A DNA stretch of 50,118 nucleotides from Deltaproteobacteria bacterium (GCA_019308685.1 JAFDHQ010000003.1:1-50118), one strand, 5' to 3'; shown: positions 1-9,537, counted from the first letter of the stretch. The notes: a model not told the origin generated them from the sequence alone. Numbers and translations are program-made.

Positions 1-139
1 AAAAGTCCAACTTCTGCGTTGTGCTGCATTTCGCAATCATTCAACGTACAAAAAGTACGCCTCATGATTACAAAATTTGCACGCCTTGAATTTGAACTTT
101 TTACGAAACCGTCTCAATCGGACTTTTTACGAGTTCATC
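1..139. repeat. Palindromic intergenic repeat, family A, copy 1
   Basis: AT-rich element running off the left window edge. It matches 39093-39201 (same orientation) and 44566-44709 (inverted) almost base for base. Its two halves are imperfect reverse complements with ends of the type GACGGTTTCGTAAAAAGT, so it can fold into one long hairpin. The outer part TCGGACTTTTTACGAGTT (about 118-138) is shared with the 44.6 kb copy. No reading frame is visible. It looks like a non-autonomous MITE-like element. Confidence 0.75.
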
Positions 140-218
140 ATTCTTTGAAGATTTTAGATGTTTGATTGCAGATGGATTGTTTCATCACATAAAATCTTCA
201 ACCTTCATTAGTTACCCT

Positions 219-907
219 TCACAGTGCTGCAAAAATCGGTTTGCTCTCTTTCATACCGACAAACTCAACCATGTTCGTATGTTCCATATCGGCCAGAAGG
301 TATGAAATTCTTTTAAGGTCAAGCCCGATTTTTTTATGGATATCTCTCACTGAGGTATGTCCATCTTTAACTGCTTGAAAAATCATATTTTTCTGATATT
401 CTCTCTCGAGCATCGAATCGAGTATAGATTCAAAAGTGTCCGTATCCCACCGGCGCCCGAACACATCTCCTTTTGTCGTGATCTTTAATTCTTTTCCGAG
501 CATCCATCTGAGTGTTTCTCCGGCCAGGGTCGACTCCGCTGCAGCAAGTTCAAAAGCAAACGCTTGGGTGTCGAATTTCCCCTGAGCCTTAACCGAATCG
601 ATTGCATTTGTAACAATTTCTACAAACCGCTGAGCTTCAGCCGAGGAAACCCAGGCCAGATGCAGCCTGTCTTTGCCGATACCGGCGATGTCCAACAATT
701 TTTGAGTTAAACGGATCTTCTTTTCGGCCTGAACATTACCCTCCAGGTAATGGCAATCACCGAAATGTCACCCGGCCCCGAACACATGACGCGCACGGCT
801 CTTATATTGGGTGGGTACTGCAATCGGGATACACCTGCCAGATCGGCACCGGCATACGCACACCAGTTACATAGAAAAGCAACTACTCTTGGCTCAAACT
901 CTTCCAT
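219..907 (-). pseudogene. mvhD: MvhD-type iron-sulfur subunit, Sec-containing, interrupted by internal deletion
   Basis: MvhD/FlpD proteins pass electrons between HdrA and a partner oxidoreductase. The N-terminal part (from ATG at 907, behind AAAGGTG) has the family CNWC motif and ends at VRVMCSG. The C-terminal part is in another frame and reads [17 protein letters not shown], then a normal MvhD tail to 219. UGA (768-770) stands where the intact paralogue at 23364 has Cys (SGCHPGDCHY), and a perfect hairpin follows it. About 20 residues between VRVMCSG and the UGA motif are missing. The joint GTGTTCGGG could be one arm of a 9-bp direct repeat that recombined, which would explain both the loss and the frame change. 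It is either a real pseudogene or an assembly collapse. It is the last gene of metF-hdrA-mvhD; loss of MvhD should uncouple that HdrA. Confidence 0.75.
734..752 (-). promoter_or_regulatory. bSECIS-like hairpin after UGA of mvhD
   Basis: CATTACC and GGTAATG form a perfect 7-bp stem around a TGGAG loop, 15 nt after the in-frame UGA at 768-770. Bacterial SECIS elements lie inside the coding region just downstream of the UGA and often carry G in the apical loop. The hairpin is intact although the gene upstream of it is deleted. Confidence 0.6.
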
Positions 908-994
908 AATTTTCACCTTTCACTTACTTTGGCTCATTATAAAAATTGCAAGCTATTATCTAACCCGGACGAAACGTGAAAGTTACTCAAATTT

Positions 995-1102
995 AAAGTG
1001 AACTAAAGTGAGCTAAAGTTTAGGAGTCGCTATGCTCCGGCTGTTTATATTTAATTAACAGAATTCCACAACTTTAGTCATTTTAGCTCACTTTAGTCAC
1101 TT
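995..1102. repeat. Long inverted repeat between hdrA and mvhD
   Basis: A left arm near 996-1020 (core AAAGTGAGCTAAAGTT) faces a right arm near 1070-1102 (core ACTTTAGCTCACTTTAGTC as its imperfect complement), separated by about 50 nt. It fills most of the 205-nt gap between hdrA (ending at 1113) and the mvhD start at 907. In RNA it would form a long stem, so it may tune expression of mvhD relative to hdrA or protect the transcript end. No T-run follows it. Confidence 0.5.
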
Positions 1103-1112
1103 CACACTCCAT

Positions 1113-4100
1113 TTACACTGCTGCACAAACCGAAGCCACGATTTGCCGATCCCGGAAATGGAGCATATCGATGGCCTGCTGAGGACACGAAGCAGCACAC
1201 AGCCCGCACCCTTTGCAGGAGGCCGAAATATTCTGTGCCCGATATCCCGTGCCTTCAATTTCATTAAGCAGTATGGCGTTAAACGCACAAACTTCCGTAC
1301 AAAGACCGCACCCGATGCATTTTTCAGCATCTACCTGAGATACCAGCGGAGAAATCTGAACCGTACCTTTTGCAAGTATCGTAACGGCTCTGCTTACCGC
1401 CGCCATGGCCTGGGAAATGCTCTCTTCTATGGCTTTGGGATAATGGGCCAGACCGCACAGAAAAATACCATCGGTTGCAAAATCAACAGGACGCAATTTG
1501 GCATGGGCTTCCATAAAAAAGTTTTCGGTATTGAGCGGAATTTTATAGAACTCGGAAATCTTATGGTTTTGAGCCGGCTCAATGGCCGTCGCCAGATTCA
1601 CGTAGTCTGCTTTTATCCTTAGATCCTTTTGCAAAATCGGATCAAACACATCGACTTGAAGACCATTTTCTATTTCCGAAACCTTGGGTTTATTATCCGG
1701 CGAATATCGTACAAACACCACTCCCATCTCTCTGGCTTTTTTATAAAGATACTCTTTTTCGCCATGAGTTCGAATATCACGATAAAGGATAAATACTTTT
1801 GTATCCGGGTTACTTTGTTTTATGGAAATCGCTTGTGATATGGAAGCCGTACAACAAATCCTGGAACAGTAAGGTCGGTTTTCGTCCCGTGATCCCACAC
1901 ACTGGATAAATACAACAATTTCTGCATTCTTTAATTTTTCAGGAGCATGTTCCAGATCATGCCAGCGGGTCACCCTGGGATTTTTACCGAAAAGGTATTC
2001 ATCCGTATCAGCCGCCTTTCCGCCGATTGCAACCATGACAACCCCGTGTTCCACGGTCTTTGTCTGGTTTCCTACAGCCACCTGGGTTTCAAAGTTGCCC
2101 ACAAACCCGGAGGCGCCGACCACCTCGGCGTTTCGCAACACCTCTATATTTGAATGCTGCTCAACTTTATCCACCAGATCGGAAAGGTATTCTTGAATGT
2201 CCTGTCCCTGCCAGGTCTTGGTAAGATCCCTTGCCGCTCCGCCGAGAACGGACGATTTTTCCACTATGACCGCCGGAAAACCCTGTTCCGCAAAACCCAG
2301 AGCCGTGGTCATACCGGCGACACCCCCACCGATAATCAGCACAGACGGATTAATATCCACCGAGATCTCGGGGATGGGTTCCAGCAAAGAAGCCCGGGCA
2401 ACAGCCATCCGAACCAGATCTTTGGATTTTTCCGTGGCATTTTCTTTGTCATCCGAATGCACCCATGTGCACTGGTTCCGGATATTGGCCATGTCAAACA
2501 GATATTCATTTAGGCCTGCATTACGTATGGTCTCCTGAAATAACGGTTCATGGGTTCGAGGAGTACATGCCGCCACAACAATTCGATTTAAGTTCTGTTC
2601 CTTGATCACTTCTGCCATTTTGTCTTGAGTGTCCTGGCTGCAGGTAAAAAGATTCTCCTCCACATACGCAACATTGGGCAGTCCCTTGGCATATTCAACG
2701 ATGGCCGGAACATCAGCAATTCCGCCGATATTGATACCGCAATTACACACAAAAATTCCGATGCAAGGTTCCTCGCCGGTGATATCCGTTTCATCCGGAA
2801 ATGCTTTCTCTGTGACCAGAGAGCCCCGTGCCGGCGCCAGATTCACACCGGCACTGCAAGCTGCGGCACTGGCTTCCATCACAGATTCGGGGATATCCTT
2901 GGGGCCCTGAAAAGCACCGCAGACAAATATGCCGTCTCTGGATGTTGCAAAAGGCTGTAGATCTTTGGTTTCGCAAAAATTTCCTTGGGTCAGATCAATT
3001 CCGAGGTCATTTGCAAGATCGATGGTTTCCTGCGATATTTCCATGCCTACAGACAATACGATCATATCGAAAATTTCTTTTTTCTCTTCTCCGCTTTCCA
3101 TCACATACCGGACCTCAAGGTCATCGGTTCCGGGAACCCGGTCTATGGTATGAACCCGCGACCGGATAAAGCGAACCCCATGCTTGTCTTTGGCATCGTT
3201 GTAATATTTTTCAAAATCTTTGCCCGGGGTACGCATATCCATGAAAAAGATGGCACAATCCAGATCATAATCCGCATGCTCTTTGGCAATTACCGCCTCC
3301 TTAACGGCATACATGCAGCACACGGAAGAGCAGTACGGATTGTCACAGCGGTTAAGATCTCTGGAACCGACGCATTGGAACCAGGCAATTTTCTTGGGCT
3401 CTTTTTTATCCGAAATTCGGGTAAGATGCCCCATAAATGGGCCTGTGGCGGAAAGGATTCGTTCAAATTCCGTGGAAGTGATAATATTGGGATGGTGGGC
3501 GTAATTGTAATTATCATACTTTGAAGGATCAAAAGGCTGAAAACCCGGTGCCAAAACAACAGAACCCACATTGATCGTTGTCGTTTCTTCCTGTTGAGCG
3601 TGCGTGTCAAGAGTGACGGCTTTCGCCTCACAGACCGTCACACATTGGTAGCATTCACAGCAGCCGCTGCAATTCAGACAGCGATCGGCTTCTTTTTTGG
3701 CGGATTCCTCATCCGCGCAAAGATTGACTTCTTCGAAACCCAAGATCCTTTTTTCCACCGGCAACGTCGGAGTTTTTAATCGATCTTTGGTGGGTTCGTC
3801 TTTGGGCGGCGCGACCCAGTTTGTCCCCATGGGTGGCTCCTCCTGCCATTCCGTGGGCAGTTCTTCACCCTTCAAATATTTGGCGATATATTTAGCGACT
3901 CTTTGGCCGGCCTCAACCGCCTCGATAACCGTGGCAGGACCGCTGATCACATCACCACCGGCAAATATATCCGGTATATTTGTCTGGAGAGTTTCAGGAT
4001 TAACCTCCAGAAGGTTCCATTTGGAAACTTTCAAGTCCTGTGCTTTGGCAAGATTGCCGAGATCGGGCTCCTGGCCGATGGCCGGAATGACATAATCCGC

Positions 4101-5588
4101 CTCAATGAAAAATTCCGAACCTTCGATGGGAATCGGTCTGCGCCGACCGGTGGTGTCTTTTTCCGTCAAACGGGTCCGAATACATTCGATTCCGCTAACC
4201 TTCTCGTTTTTACTGGAGATACTTACGGGAGCCGCCAGAAAATGAATCTTTACTCCCTCTTTCTCGGCCTCTTCCACTTCTTCGGGCTCAGCGAGCATTT
4301 CCTTTCGGGATCGGCGGTAAAGGATATGCGCCTCGCTGGCACCGATCCGAAGTGCCACCTGGGCGGCATCCAGTGCAGAATGGCCGCCTCCGATGACAAC
4401 TACCTTTCCCTCCAGTTTTTTTAAATTCCCCAGATGAACTTCTCGTAAAAAGGCGGTAACATCGGAAACACCCTGGGAAGTTTCTTCCCCGGGAATTCTG
4501 AGTTTCAGCCCTTTCCAGGCACCGATAGCCAGAAAAATAGCACTGGCGCCATGTTTCCGAAGCTCTTCAAGAGTGATATCTCTGCCAATAACGGTATCGG
4601 TATGAATTTGAATTCCGTATCGTTTGAGATTATCGATCTCTCCATCCAGTACCGTTCGGGGCAGGCGGTGTTCGGGAATGCCGTATCGCATCATTCCACC
4701 GGGTTCGGGCATGGACTCGTATACACTGACCGGGTATCCGTCTAATGCCAGAAAATAGGCGGCGGTCAGCCCGGCAGGACCAGAGCCGACAATGGCCACT
4801 TTTTCATTTCTGGACGTAATTTCCGGTACCGGGATATCACTTAGATCCACATGATCCGCGGCCACCCGTTTTAGTTCCCGTATGGAAATCGCCTCGTCCA
4901 CTTCAAGGCGACGGCAGCTTTTTTCACAACGATGGGGACAGATACGGCCAAGTATGCCGGGAAAAGGCAGATCCTGCATGATGATCTCCACAGCCTCCCG
5001 GTACTTACCCATCTTTACCATGGCCACATATCCCTGAACATTTAGATTCGCCGGACAGGCCATCCTGCATGGTGCCGTATCGATCTTCTCTATGGCAAAG
5101 GCGCCGGGAATGGCCTGGGCATAAGGTTTGTAAACCGCCTTGCGGTCCACCAGCTCCGTATCATATTCGCTGGGCCTGGTTACCGGGCAAACTTCTACAC
5201 AATCACCACAGGCAGTGCATTTATCCGTATCGATATAGCGGGGGGTTTTGTGGAGGGTTACCTGAAAGTTTCCATTCTGCCCGTCAATCTTTTCAATATT
5301 TGAACAGGTATGAAGTTCGATGTTTATATGCCGGCCGACCTCGACCAGTTTGGGTGAGATAATTCACATACTGCAGTCATTGGTGGGAAATGTCTTGTCC
5401 AGCTGAGCCATTACACCTCCAATGGCCGGAGATTTTTCCACCAGATGAACATAATAACCGGAATCCGCCAGATCAAGGGACGCCTGCATGCCGGCGATTC
5501 CGCCGCCAAGCACCATGACCGAACCGACGAGATCTTTTCCGTTTGTTTTAGTGGATGTATTTTCCTTCTGACGGTTTGTATGCTCCAT
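1113..5588 (-). CDS. hdrA: HdrA-type bifurcating flavoprotein with selenocysteine and GltD/NfnB-like insert
   Basis: Predicted 1491-residue selenoprotein. An in-frame UGA (5364-5366) encodes residue 75 of an otherwise continuous HdrA, in DCSM-U-IISPKL, where paralogues have Cys (DCSTC at 17.2 kb). Order: N-terminal FAD motif GGGIAG; CxxU; a [4Fe-4S] motif near 124-135; a GltD/NfnB-like NAD(P)H-FAD domain (about 170-575: [23 protein letters not shown]); a Cys-rich cluster near 640; HdrA core; a second HdrA-like half ([17 protein letters not shown]); two C-terminal [4Fe-4S] motifs. HdrA splits electron pairs at FAD; the insert suggests NAD(P)H as donor or acceptor. The upstream neighbour is metF and the downstream one mvhD, as in the MetF-Hdr-MvhD modules of acetogens. 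The start at 5588 is chosen because AAGGATGG lies correctly before it; ATG at 5597 is the alternative. Without Sec insertion the product is a 74-residue stub. Confidence 0.88.
5331..5348 (-). promoter_or_regulatory. bSECIS-like hairpin after UGA of hdrA
   Basis: CTGGTC pairs with GGCCGG (two G-U pairs) around a GAGGTC loop, starting 15 nt after the UGA at 5364-5366. The position and G-rich loop fit a bacterial SECIS. The stem is short and includes wobble pairs, so it is weaker evidence than the Cys-to-UGA alignment. Confidence 0.45.
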
Positions 5589-5611
5589 TTTTTCCATCCT
5601 TTATTTTCTAT

Positions 5612-5756
5612 CTAGTGTCCATCCAGAAATGGTAGATTTTGGTTTGCGGCAAGGCCCGAGCGAGTTTTCAACCGCAGGCATAGCAAGCTATGTCGAGGAT
5701 TGAAAACGAGCGAGAACGCCGCCGGGGGCCGAAAGATGCCGTTTATGGATGGACAT
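5612..5756. repeat. Palindromic repeat, family B, between metF and hdrA
   Basis: About 145 bp with terminal inverted repeats (AGTGTCCATCCAGAAATGG versus AATGTCCATCCATAAACGG in complement) and a self-complementary core with GCAGGCATA and TATGTCGAGGATT. Related cores occur at 23208-23351, 38063-38212 and 42490-42567. One end lies inside the metF 3' end and supplies its last codons and TAA. No coding potential is visible. Confidence 0.75.
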
Positions 5757-6618
5757 TATCTATTATCTCCGGAAGCTTGTGCTCCCATCCAATAGTTGCC
5801 ATGTTTACGCCGCTGAATCCTTCTTCTTTTAACGATGTAACCATTTCTGATGCAATCAGAGTACACTCTCGAACCTTGTCAGGGGATTTTCCGATACGGT
5901 CAATCAGAGAATCAGGGATAAAAACATTATCCACATTACGCATGATGTAACGGGCCATTCCTAAAGATTTGAGCAGCAACACCGTGGGAATGATTTTAAT
6001 TTTCTCTGTTTCCACCCGTTTCATGAACGGCTGGATGGCGGAAAGATCGAATAACGGCGGGGAGATGAAAAATTGGGCGCCGGCCTCAATTTTTTTGTTC
6101 ATCTCTTCAATCTCCAGTTCAATGGATTTTCCCTTGGCCCCTGCATCAACCGTGGATCCCACCAAGAACTCGGGGGAACCCGTTAGTTCGATTCCGGCCA
6201 TGTCCTTTCCTTGCTCGAGCCCGCGAATTGCGCTGAGTAACTCCAGAAGGTTGATGTCATATACGGATCTTGCCTGAAAGTGGTCTCCAAAGCTGGGATC
6301 TTCTCCGGTAACCGCCATAACGTTTGTAACACCGCATCCATAAGCTGCCAGAAGATCCGCTTGAAGAGCGATTCGGTTCCTGTCTCTGCAGTTGACCTGC
6401 ATGACAGTTTCCATTCCTTTTCCCTGCAGAATCATGGCCCCTCCAAGGGCACTCATGCGCATGACAGCGTTACTCATTTCAGGCACCACAAAGGCATCTA
6501 CCTCCCCCTTGACTTTCATGGCGTTCGTCACCATAGTGGAAACATCTATCCCTTTGGGGGGTTCCATTTCCGCAAGGATAGCAAATTCCCTTGCTTCGAA
6601 TTTGCGCTTTAAATGCAT
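5743..6618 (-). CDS. metF: Methylene-tetrahydrofolate reductase, MetF family
   Basis: About 291 residues of a TIM-barrel MetF protein: the start has FAILAEMEPPKG, and VMAVTGEDPS and GSTVDAGAKG lie in typical positions. It interconverts methylene- and methyl-tetrahydrofolate in the methyl branch of the Wood-Ljungdahl pathway, which acetate- or CO2-using sulfate reducers run in either direction. ATG at 6618 is chosen because AATCGGAGGAAAG precedes it; an in-frame start at 6651 lacks such a site. It is the first gene of a minus-strand operon with HdrA and MvhD, implying that electrons for this step are exchanged through a bifurcating complex (known for acetogen MetFV-HdrABC-MvhD; inferred here). 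The last residues (DNVHP, stop) come from the inserted palindromic repeat, so the native C-terminus may have been replaced. A sigma-54 promoter lies upstream. Confidence 0.9.
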   Translation of the reverse strand: MHLKRKFEAREFAILAEMEPPKGIDVSTMVTNAMKVKGEVDAFVVPEMSNAVMRMSALGGAMILQGKGMETVMQVNCRDRNRIALQADLLAAYGCGVTNVMAVTGEDPSFGDHFQARSVYDINLLELLSAIRGLEQGKDMAGIELTGSPEFLVGSTVDAGAKGKSIELEIEEMNKKIEAGAQFFISPPLFDLSAIQPFMKRVETEKIKIIPTVLLLKSLGMARYIMRNVDNVFIPDSLIDRIGKSPDKVRECTLIASEMVTSLKEEGFSGVNMATIGWEHKLPEIIDNVHP

Positions 6619-6700
6619 AGGCTTTCCTCCGATTTTCAACTTAAAAAACAAAAAACAGCTTATGAATCATTGAGTTTTCAGAGTTTACGGATGTAGTATG

Positions 6701-6716
6701 AGCAACAACTGTGCCA
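6701..6716 (-). promoter_or_regulatory. Sigma-54 promoter of metF-hdrA-mvhD
   Basis: Read on the minus strand it is TGGCAC, five bases (AGTTG), then TTGCT, matching the -24/-12 consensus with exact spacing. The -12 element lies about 85 bases before the chosen metF start. A sigma-54 activator gene is transcribed divergently from the same intergenic region, which makes it the obvious regulator (inference). Confidence 0.8.
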
Positions 6717-6826
6717 GGAGGATATAATTTTGATAAATATAAATAAATGACTATTATATCATATACATAGACAATTATTTGTTGCCATGACCGAAAATAT
6801 TTTAAGATTTGATTTCACGGGGCTAT

Positions 6827-6894
6827 TGTGCCAATTTGGCACATGTGTTATACATGTAGAGAGCAAATCAGTGATTGAGCAACAATTTGTGCCA
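6827..6894. promoter_or_regulatory. Upstream operator candidates with GTGCCA motifs
   Basis: At 6827-6843 there is a perfect palindrome, TGTGCCAA-T-TTGGCACA. At 6878-6894 the minus strand reads TGGCACAAATTGTTGCT, nearly a copy of the sigma-54 promoter at 6701 but with one extra base between the -24 and -12 boxes. Both lie 110-190 bases upstream of the metF promoter, the usual range for enhancer sites of NtrC-type activators. Function is inferred from position and symmetry. Confidence 0.5.
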
Positions 6895-6942
6895 TTTTAG
6901 AACAGTCCCTTTTGGGACAGAGACCGGAAAGGGGATGGTTGA

Positions 6943-8313
6943 ATGCAGAATCAAATAATTATTATTGATGATGATACCGATTACCTTGAAATCATCAAAG
7001 GGCAGTTGCTCAAGTCCGGTTTTAAAAATATATACACCGAAGACAATCCCATGGAAGCGGCGTCTCTTTTTGAAGAGGGAAACGTTTTCGATATCGCGCT
7101 GGTGGATATGACCATGCCGGAAATGGATGGACTGGAACTTCTTGAGATAATTAAAAACATAAGTCCAAGAACCGAATGCATCATGGCTACCGCCGTTAAC
7201 GAGGCCCGAATTGCAGTGGAATGTCTTAACAAAGGGGCTTATGACTATCTGGTAAAGCCTATCTCCCAGGGAGACCTTGTATTTTCCATGAAACGAGCCA
7301 TGGAAAAAAAGCGTCTAATTGATATTCTGGATATAGAAAAAAGCCAAACATTGCCCCAACTGGTGAACAAAAAACCTTTCAAACCGATTATCACCCGGTC
7401 TCAAAAGGTTCTAAGGGTTTTAAAGGAAGCGGAATTGCATGCCGGTAGTGATGTTCCTCTTTTAATTACCGGTGAGAGTGGTACGGGTAAGGAACTTCTG
7501 GCATGGGCAATTCATGCCGCAAGCCCCAGATCAGAATATCCCTTTACACCGGTCAATATGGCTTCACTCACCGGCAGCCTTTTTGAAGCTGAATTTTTCG
7601 GTCACACAAAAGGCGCTTTCACCGGTGCTCAAAATGGCCGCTCCGGCTATCTGGAATACACCAATCAAGGAACCATGTTTTTAGATGAAATCGGTGATCT
7701 CCCCATAGAGATTCAGGGTAAGTTTTTGCGCGTTTTACAGGATGGGGAATACCTTAAACTGGGGACCAACGTTCATCAGAAAGCGGACGTACGATTTATC
7801 GCGGCGACCAACAAAGATCTGGAAAAAATGATGGCCAAAAAAGTTTTTCGGAAAGATTTATATTATCGTGTCCGGGGGGGATGGCTTCATCTGCCTCCCT
7901 TGAGAGAAAGAAAAGAGGATATTCCGCTCTTGGCCGACAAATTTTTACAAGATTGCGACGGTTTCGCTAAAAATCAAAACATTGAAGAAGAAACCATGTG
8001 CCTGCTTATGGAGCATGACTATCCCGGGAATGTCAGGGAACTCAGATCGATAATCCAGTCCGCTGTAAATCTGGCACAGGGGAAACCCATCTTATCAGAT
8101 TTTCTTCCCGCGCATTTAAAAAAGCGCAAATCCATATCAACATGCCTGCCCCGCCCCGTGTCAGACCATATTGCACCCCTTGCACAAATTGAACAATCCC
8201 ACATTATTCGGGCGTATAAGCTGACAGGCCGAAACAAATCCCAAACCGCCAGGCTTCTTGGAATAGGTTTGAACACCCTCCGAAGAAAGCTTAAATCGTA
8301 TGGACTGATGTAA
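6943..8313 (+). CDS. NtrC-family sigma-54-dependent response regulator
   Basis: 456 residues with receiver, AAA+ and Fis-type DNA-binding domains in order. The receiver has the acidic triad region (IIDDD) and a phospho-acceptor in VDMTMPEMDG. The AAA+ part has the Walker A GESGTGKE, an intact sigma-54 contact loop GAFTGA and the arginine-finger region DLYYRV. The C-terminus ends in a helix-turn-helix (NKSQTARLLGIGLNTLRRKL). GAFTGA is needed to remodel sigma-54 holoenzyme, so it should be functional. No kinase gene adjoins it. It is transcribed away from metF across a region holding a sigma-54 promoter and GTGCCA palindromes, so it probably controls metF-hdrA-mvhD. The start follows GGAAAGGGGATGG. 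A short hairpin (GTCCC-TTTT-GGGAC, 6904-6917) lies in its leader. Confidence 0.92.
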   Translation: MQNQIIIIDDDTDYLEIIKGQLLKSGFKNIYTEDNPMEAASLFEEGNVFDIALVDMTMPEMDGLELLEIIKNISPRTECIMATAVNEARIAVECLNKGAYDYLVKPISQGDLVFSMKRAMEKKRLIDILDIEKSQTLPQLVNKKPFKPIITRSQKVLRVLKEAELHAGSDVPLLITGESGTGKELLAWAIHAASPRSEYPFTPVNMASLTGSLFEAEFFGHTKGAFTGAQNGRSGYLEYTNQGTMFLDEIGDLPIEIQGKFLRVLQDGEYLKLGTNVHQKADVRFIAATNKDLEKMMAKKVFRKDLYYRVRGGWLHLPPLRERKEDIPLLADKFLQDCDGFAKNQNIEEETMCLLMEHDYPGNVRELRSIIQSAVNLAQGKPILSDFLPAHLKKRKSISTCLPRPVSDHIAPLAQIEQSHIIRAYKLTGRNKSQTARLLGIGLNTLRRKLKSYGLM

Positions 8314-8341
8314 TAGTGGAATGATACCTGCCCAAAGGAAC

Positions 8342-8410
8342 AGGCTTTGGTTATCCCCAGCGGGGATTTGCTTTATTGAAAGTTCATTGACTTATTGAAA
8401 TTCCAAATAA
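8342..8410. repeat. Dispersed repeat, family D, copy 1
   Basis: Starts with GGCTTTGGTTATCCCCAG and continues through TTCATTGA and TTATTGAAATT. The same roughly 70-bp sequence with a few changes is at 11748-11816, again beside a sigma-54 regulator gene. It is AT-rich and noncoding. The rest of the gap to 8543 holds a terminator. Confidence 0.6.
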
Positions 8411-8462
8411 CAAATCCCAATAAACAAACAAATGTCAATGACCAAAATTCAAAAATCCAAAC

Positions 8463-8499
8463 AAAAAAACCTCCCGCCGATTTACCGGCAGGAGGTTTC
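8463..8499 (-). terminator. Rho-independent terminator of the H-protein-like gene
   Basis: On the minus strand AAACCTCCTGCCG and CGGCGGGAGGTTT form a long GC-rich stem with a TAAAT loop followed by a T-run. It lies about 45 bases past the stop at 8544. The plus-strand reading has a shorter T tail, so it may also stop transcription from the regulator gene. Confidence 0.85.
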
Positions 8500-8543
8500 C
8501 TATGATTGTTTTATTTTGGATACGGTCACGGCATTATTGCCGA

Positions 8544-9473
8544 TCAGGTCTTAAGAAAAACCTTTATAAACTTGGCCCAGTTTTTCCCTTCAAGTTCTTG
8601 AGAAATGTCTTCAACTGAGACACCACCATCTGCGGCCACCCGCAAATCGTCATTGGCCATGGCAAAAAGCTTTTCCCTTTCCCCATGGATAAAATTACGG
8701 GCCTCCTTGTCGTAATAGAGTCCTTTTAAGTTTTTACGCAGCCGGGTTGGCTCAAGGGTAAATAACCATCCTTTTTCATAGGGAGATTCGTTGATCAGGT
8801 CCGGTTGATCCCGTAGGTAATGGTTCACATTGGCGACAATGCCGTCCATTGGAGAGAGGAGTTTGGCAACGTCTCCATTGCGCCTGACTTGAAATCCTAC
8901 TTCTCCCTGTTTTACTTCCTGGCCAATATTCGGCAGCTCAATCCTCGAGAGTTTTCCGATAAGTTTTTGGGCAAAATCATCCAGCCCCACTCGAACACGC
9001 CCCCCATATTCCGGTTTGGCCCATGTGTGGCCGTCGTGATAATAGAAATCTTCTGCCAGTTCAAAACCGCTTTCCCGGCTTCTTGCATGAACCGGAAGCG
9101 TCTCAGCCTGAAGGCGTTCCTGCATCATCTGGTCAAAAGAACATGTGCCGCATTCATAAGCATTGGGGCATAATTTATGACCCACTTCCCCGGTGATCAT
9201 GTAACGACATTTGCGCCGATTAGCAGGAAGCTGCATCATTTTATCTGCCCAGGTTTCGGTGAATTTATCCGGTACTGCCGCCAACGGTTGTACGGCAACT
9301 TTTTCCTTATACCGGGCAACCCGATCATGCATACCATGGTCGTATACACAGGTAGAGCAATCAAAGTTGTGATCGCACAGTTTATAGGAAACGACCCCGG
9401 CCTCCATCCATACACATTTTTTCTTGCCTGGTGGTACAATTCTCATTGATTCCCTCTTTTTGGTGGCGCCCAT
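8544..9473 (-). CDS. H-protein-like domain protein with N-terminal Cys repeats and no lipoyl lysine
   Basis: 309 residues. The N-terminus carries two copies of C-x12-C-x5-C-x2-C (about 21-43 and 88-110), likely metal or Fe-S sites. Residues about 140-245 match the glycine-cleavage H-protein fold (HDGHTWAKPE, LPNIGQEVKQGE, SPMDGIV, SPYEKGW). Where H proteins have ESVKA with the lipoylated Lys, this has RRNGD, so lipoylation is not expected. No glycine cleavage genes adjoin it. Lipoate-binding H-like proteins are known partners of sulfur-oxidising Hdr-like systems; here a structural or electron-transfer adaptor for Hdr proteins is only a guess. AGGAGGG lies 8 bases before the start. It has its own sigma-54 promoter and a strong terminator, so it is monocistronic. 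Confidence 0.8.
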   Translation of the reverse strand: MGATKKRESMRIVPPGKKKCVWMEAGVVSYKLCDHNFDCSTCVYDHGMHDRVARYKEKVAVQPLAAVPDKFTETWADKMMQLPANRRKCRYMITGEVGHKLCPNAYECGTCSFDQMMQERLQAETLPVHARSRESGFELAEDFYYHDGHTWAKPEYGGRVRVGLDDFAQKLIGKLSRIELPNIGQEVKQGEVGFQVRRNGDVAKLLSPMDGIVANVNHYLRDQPDLINESPYEKGWLFTLEPTRLRKNLKGLYYDKEARNFIHGEREKLFAMANDDLRVAADGGVSVEDISQELEGKNWAKFIKVFLKT

Positions 9474-9537
9474 TTTATTCCCTCCTTTTACTATAATATT
9501 TGATCGGTTTTAATTTTTTTCTTTTACGGTTCTAAAA

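Noticed and set aside
1143-4745. Long plus-strand frames opposite hdrA
   Set aside because: They are shadows of the HdrA coding strand: no ribosome sites, no recognisable domains.
6837-6856. Possible plus-strand sigma-54 promoter for the NtrC-type regulator (TGGCAC-N5-TTATA)
   Set aside because: The -12 box lacks the essential GC, so it is unlikely to work; the TGGCAC half is part of the palindrome.
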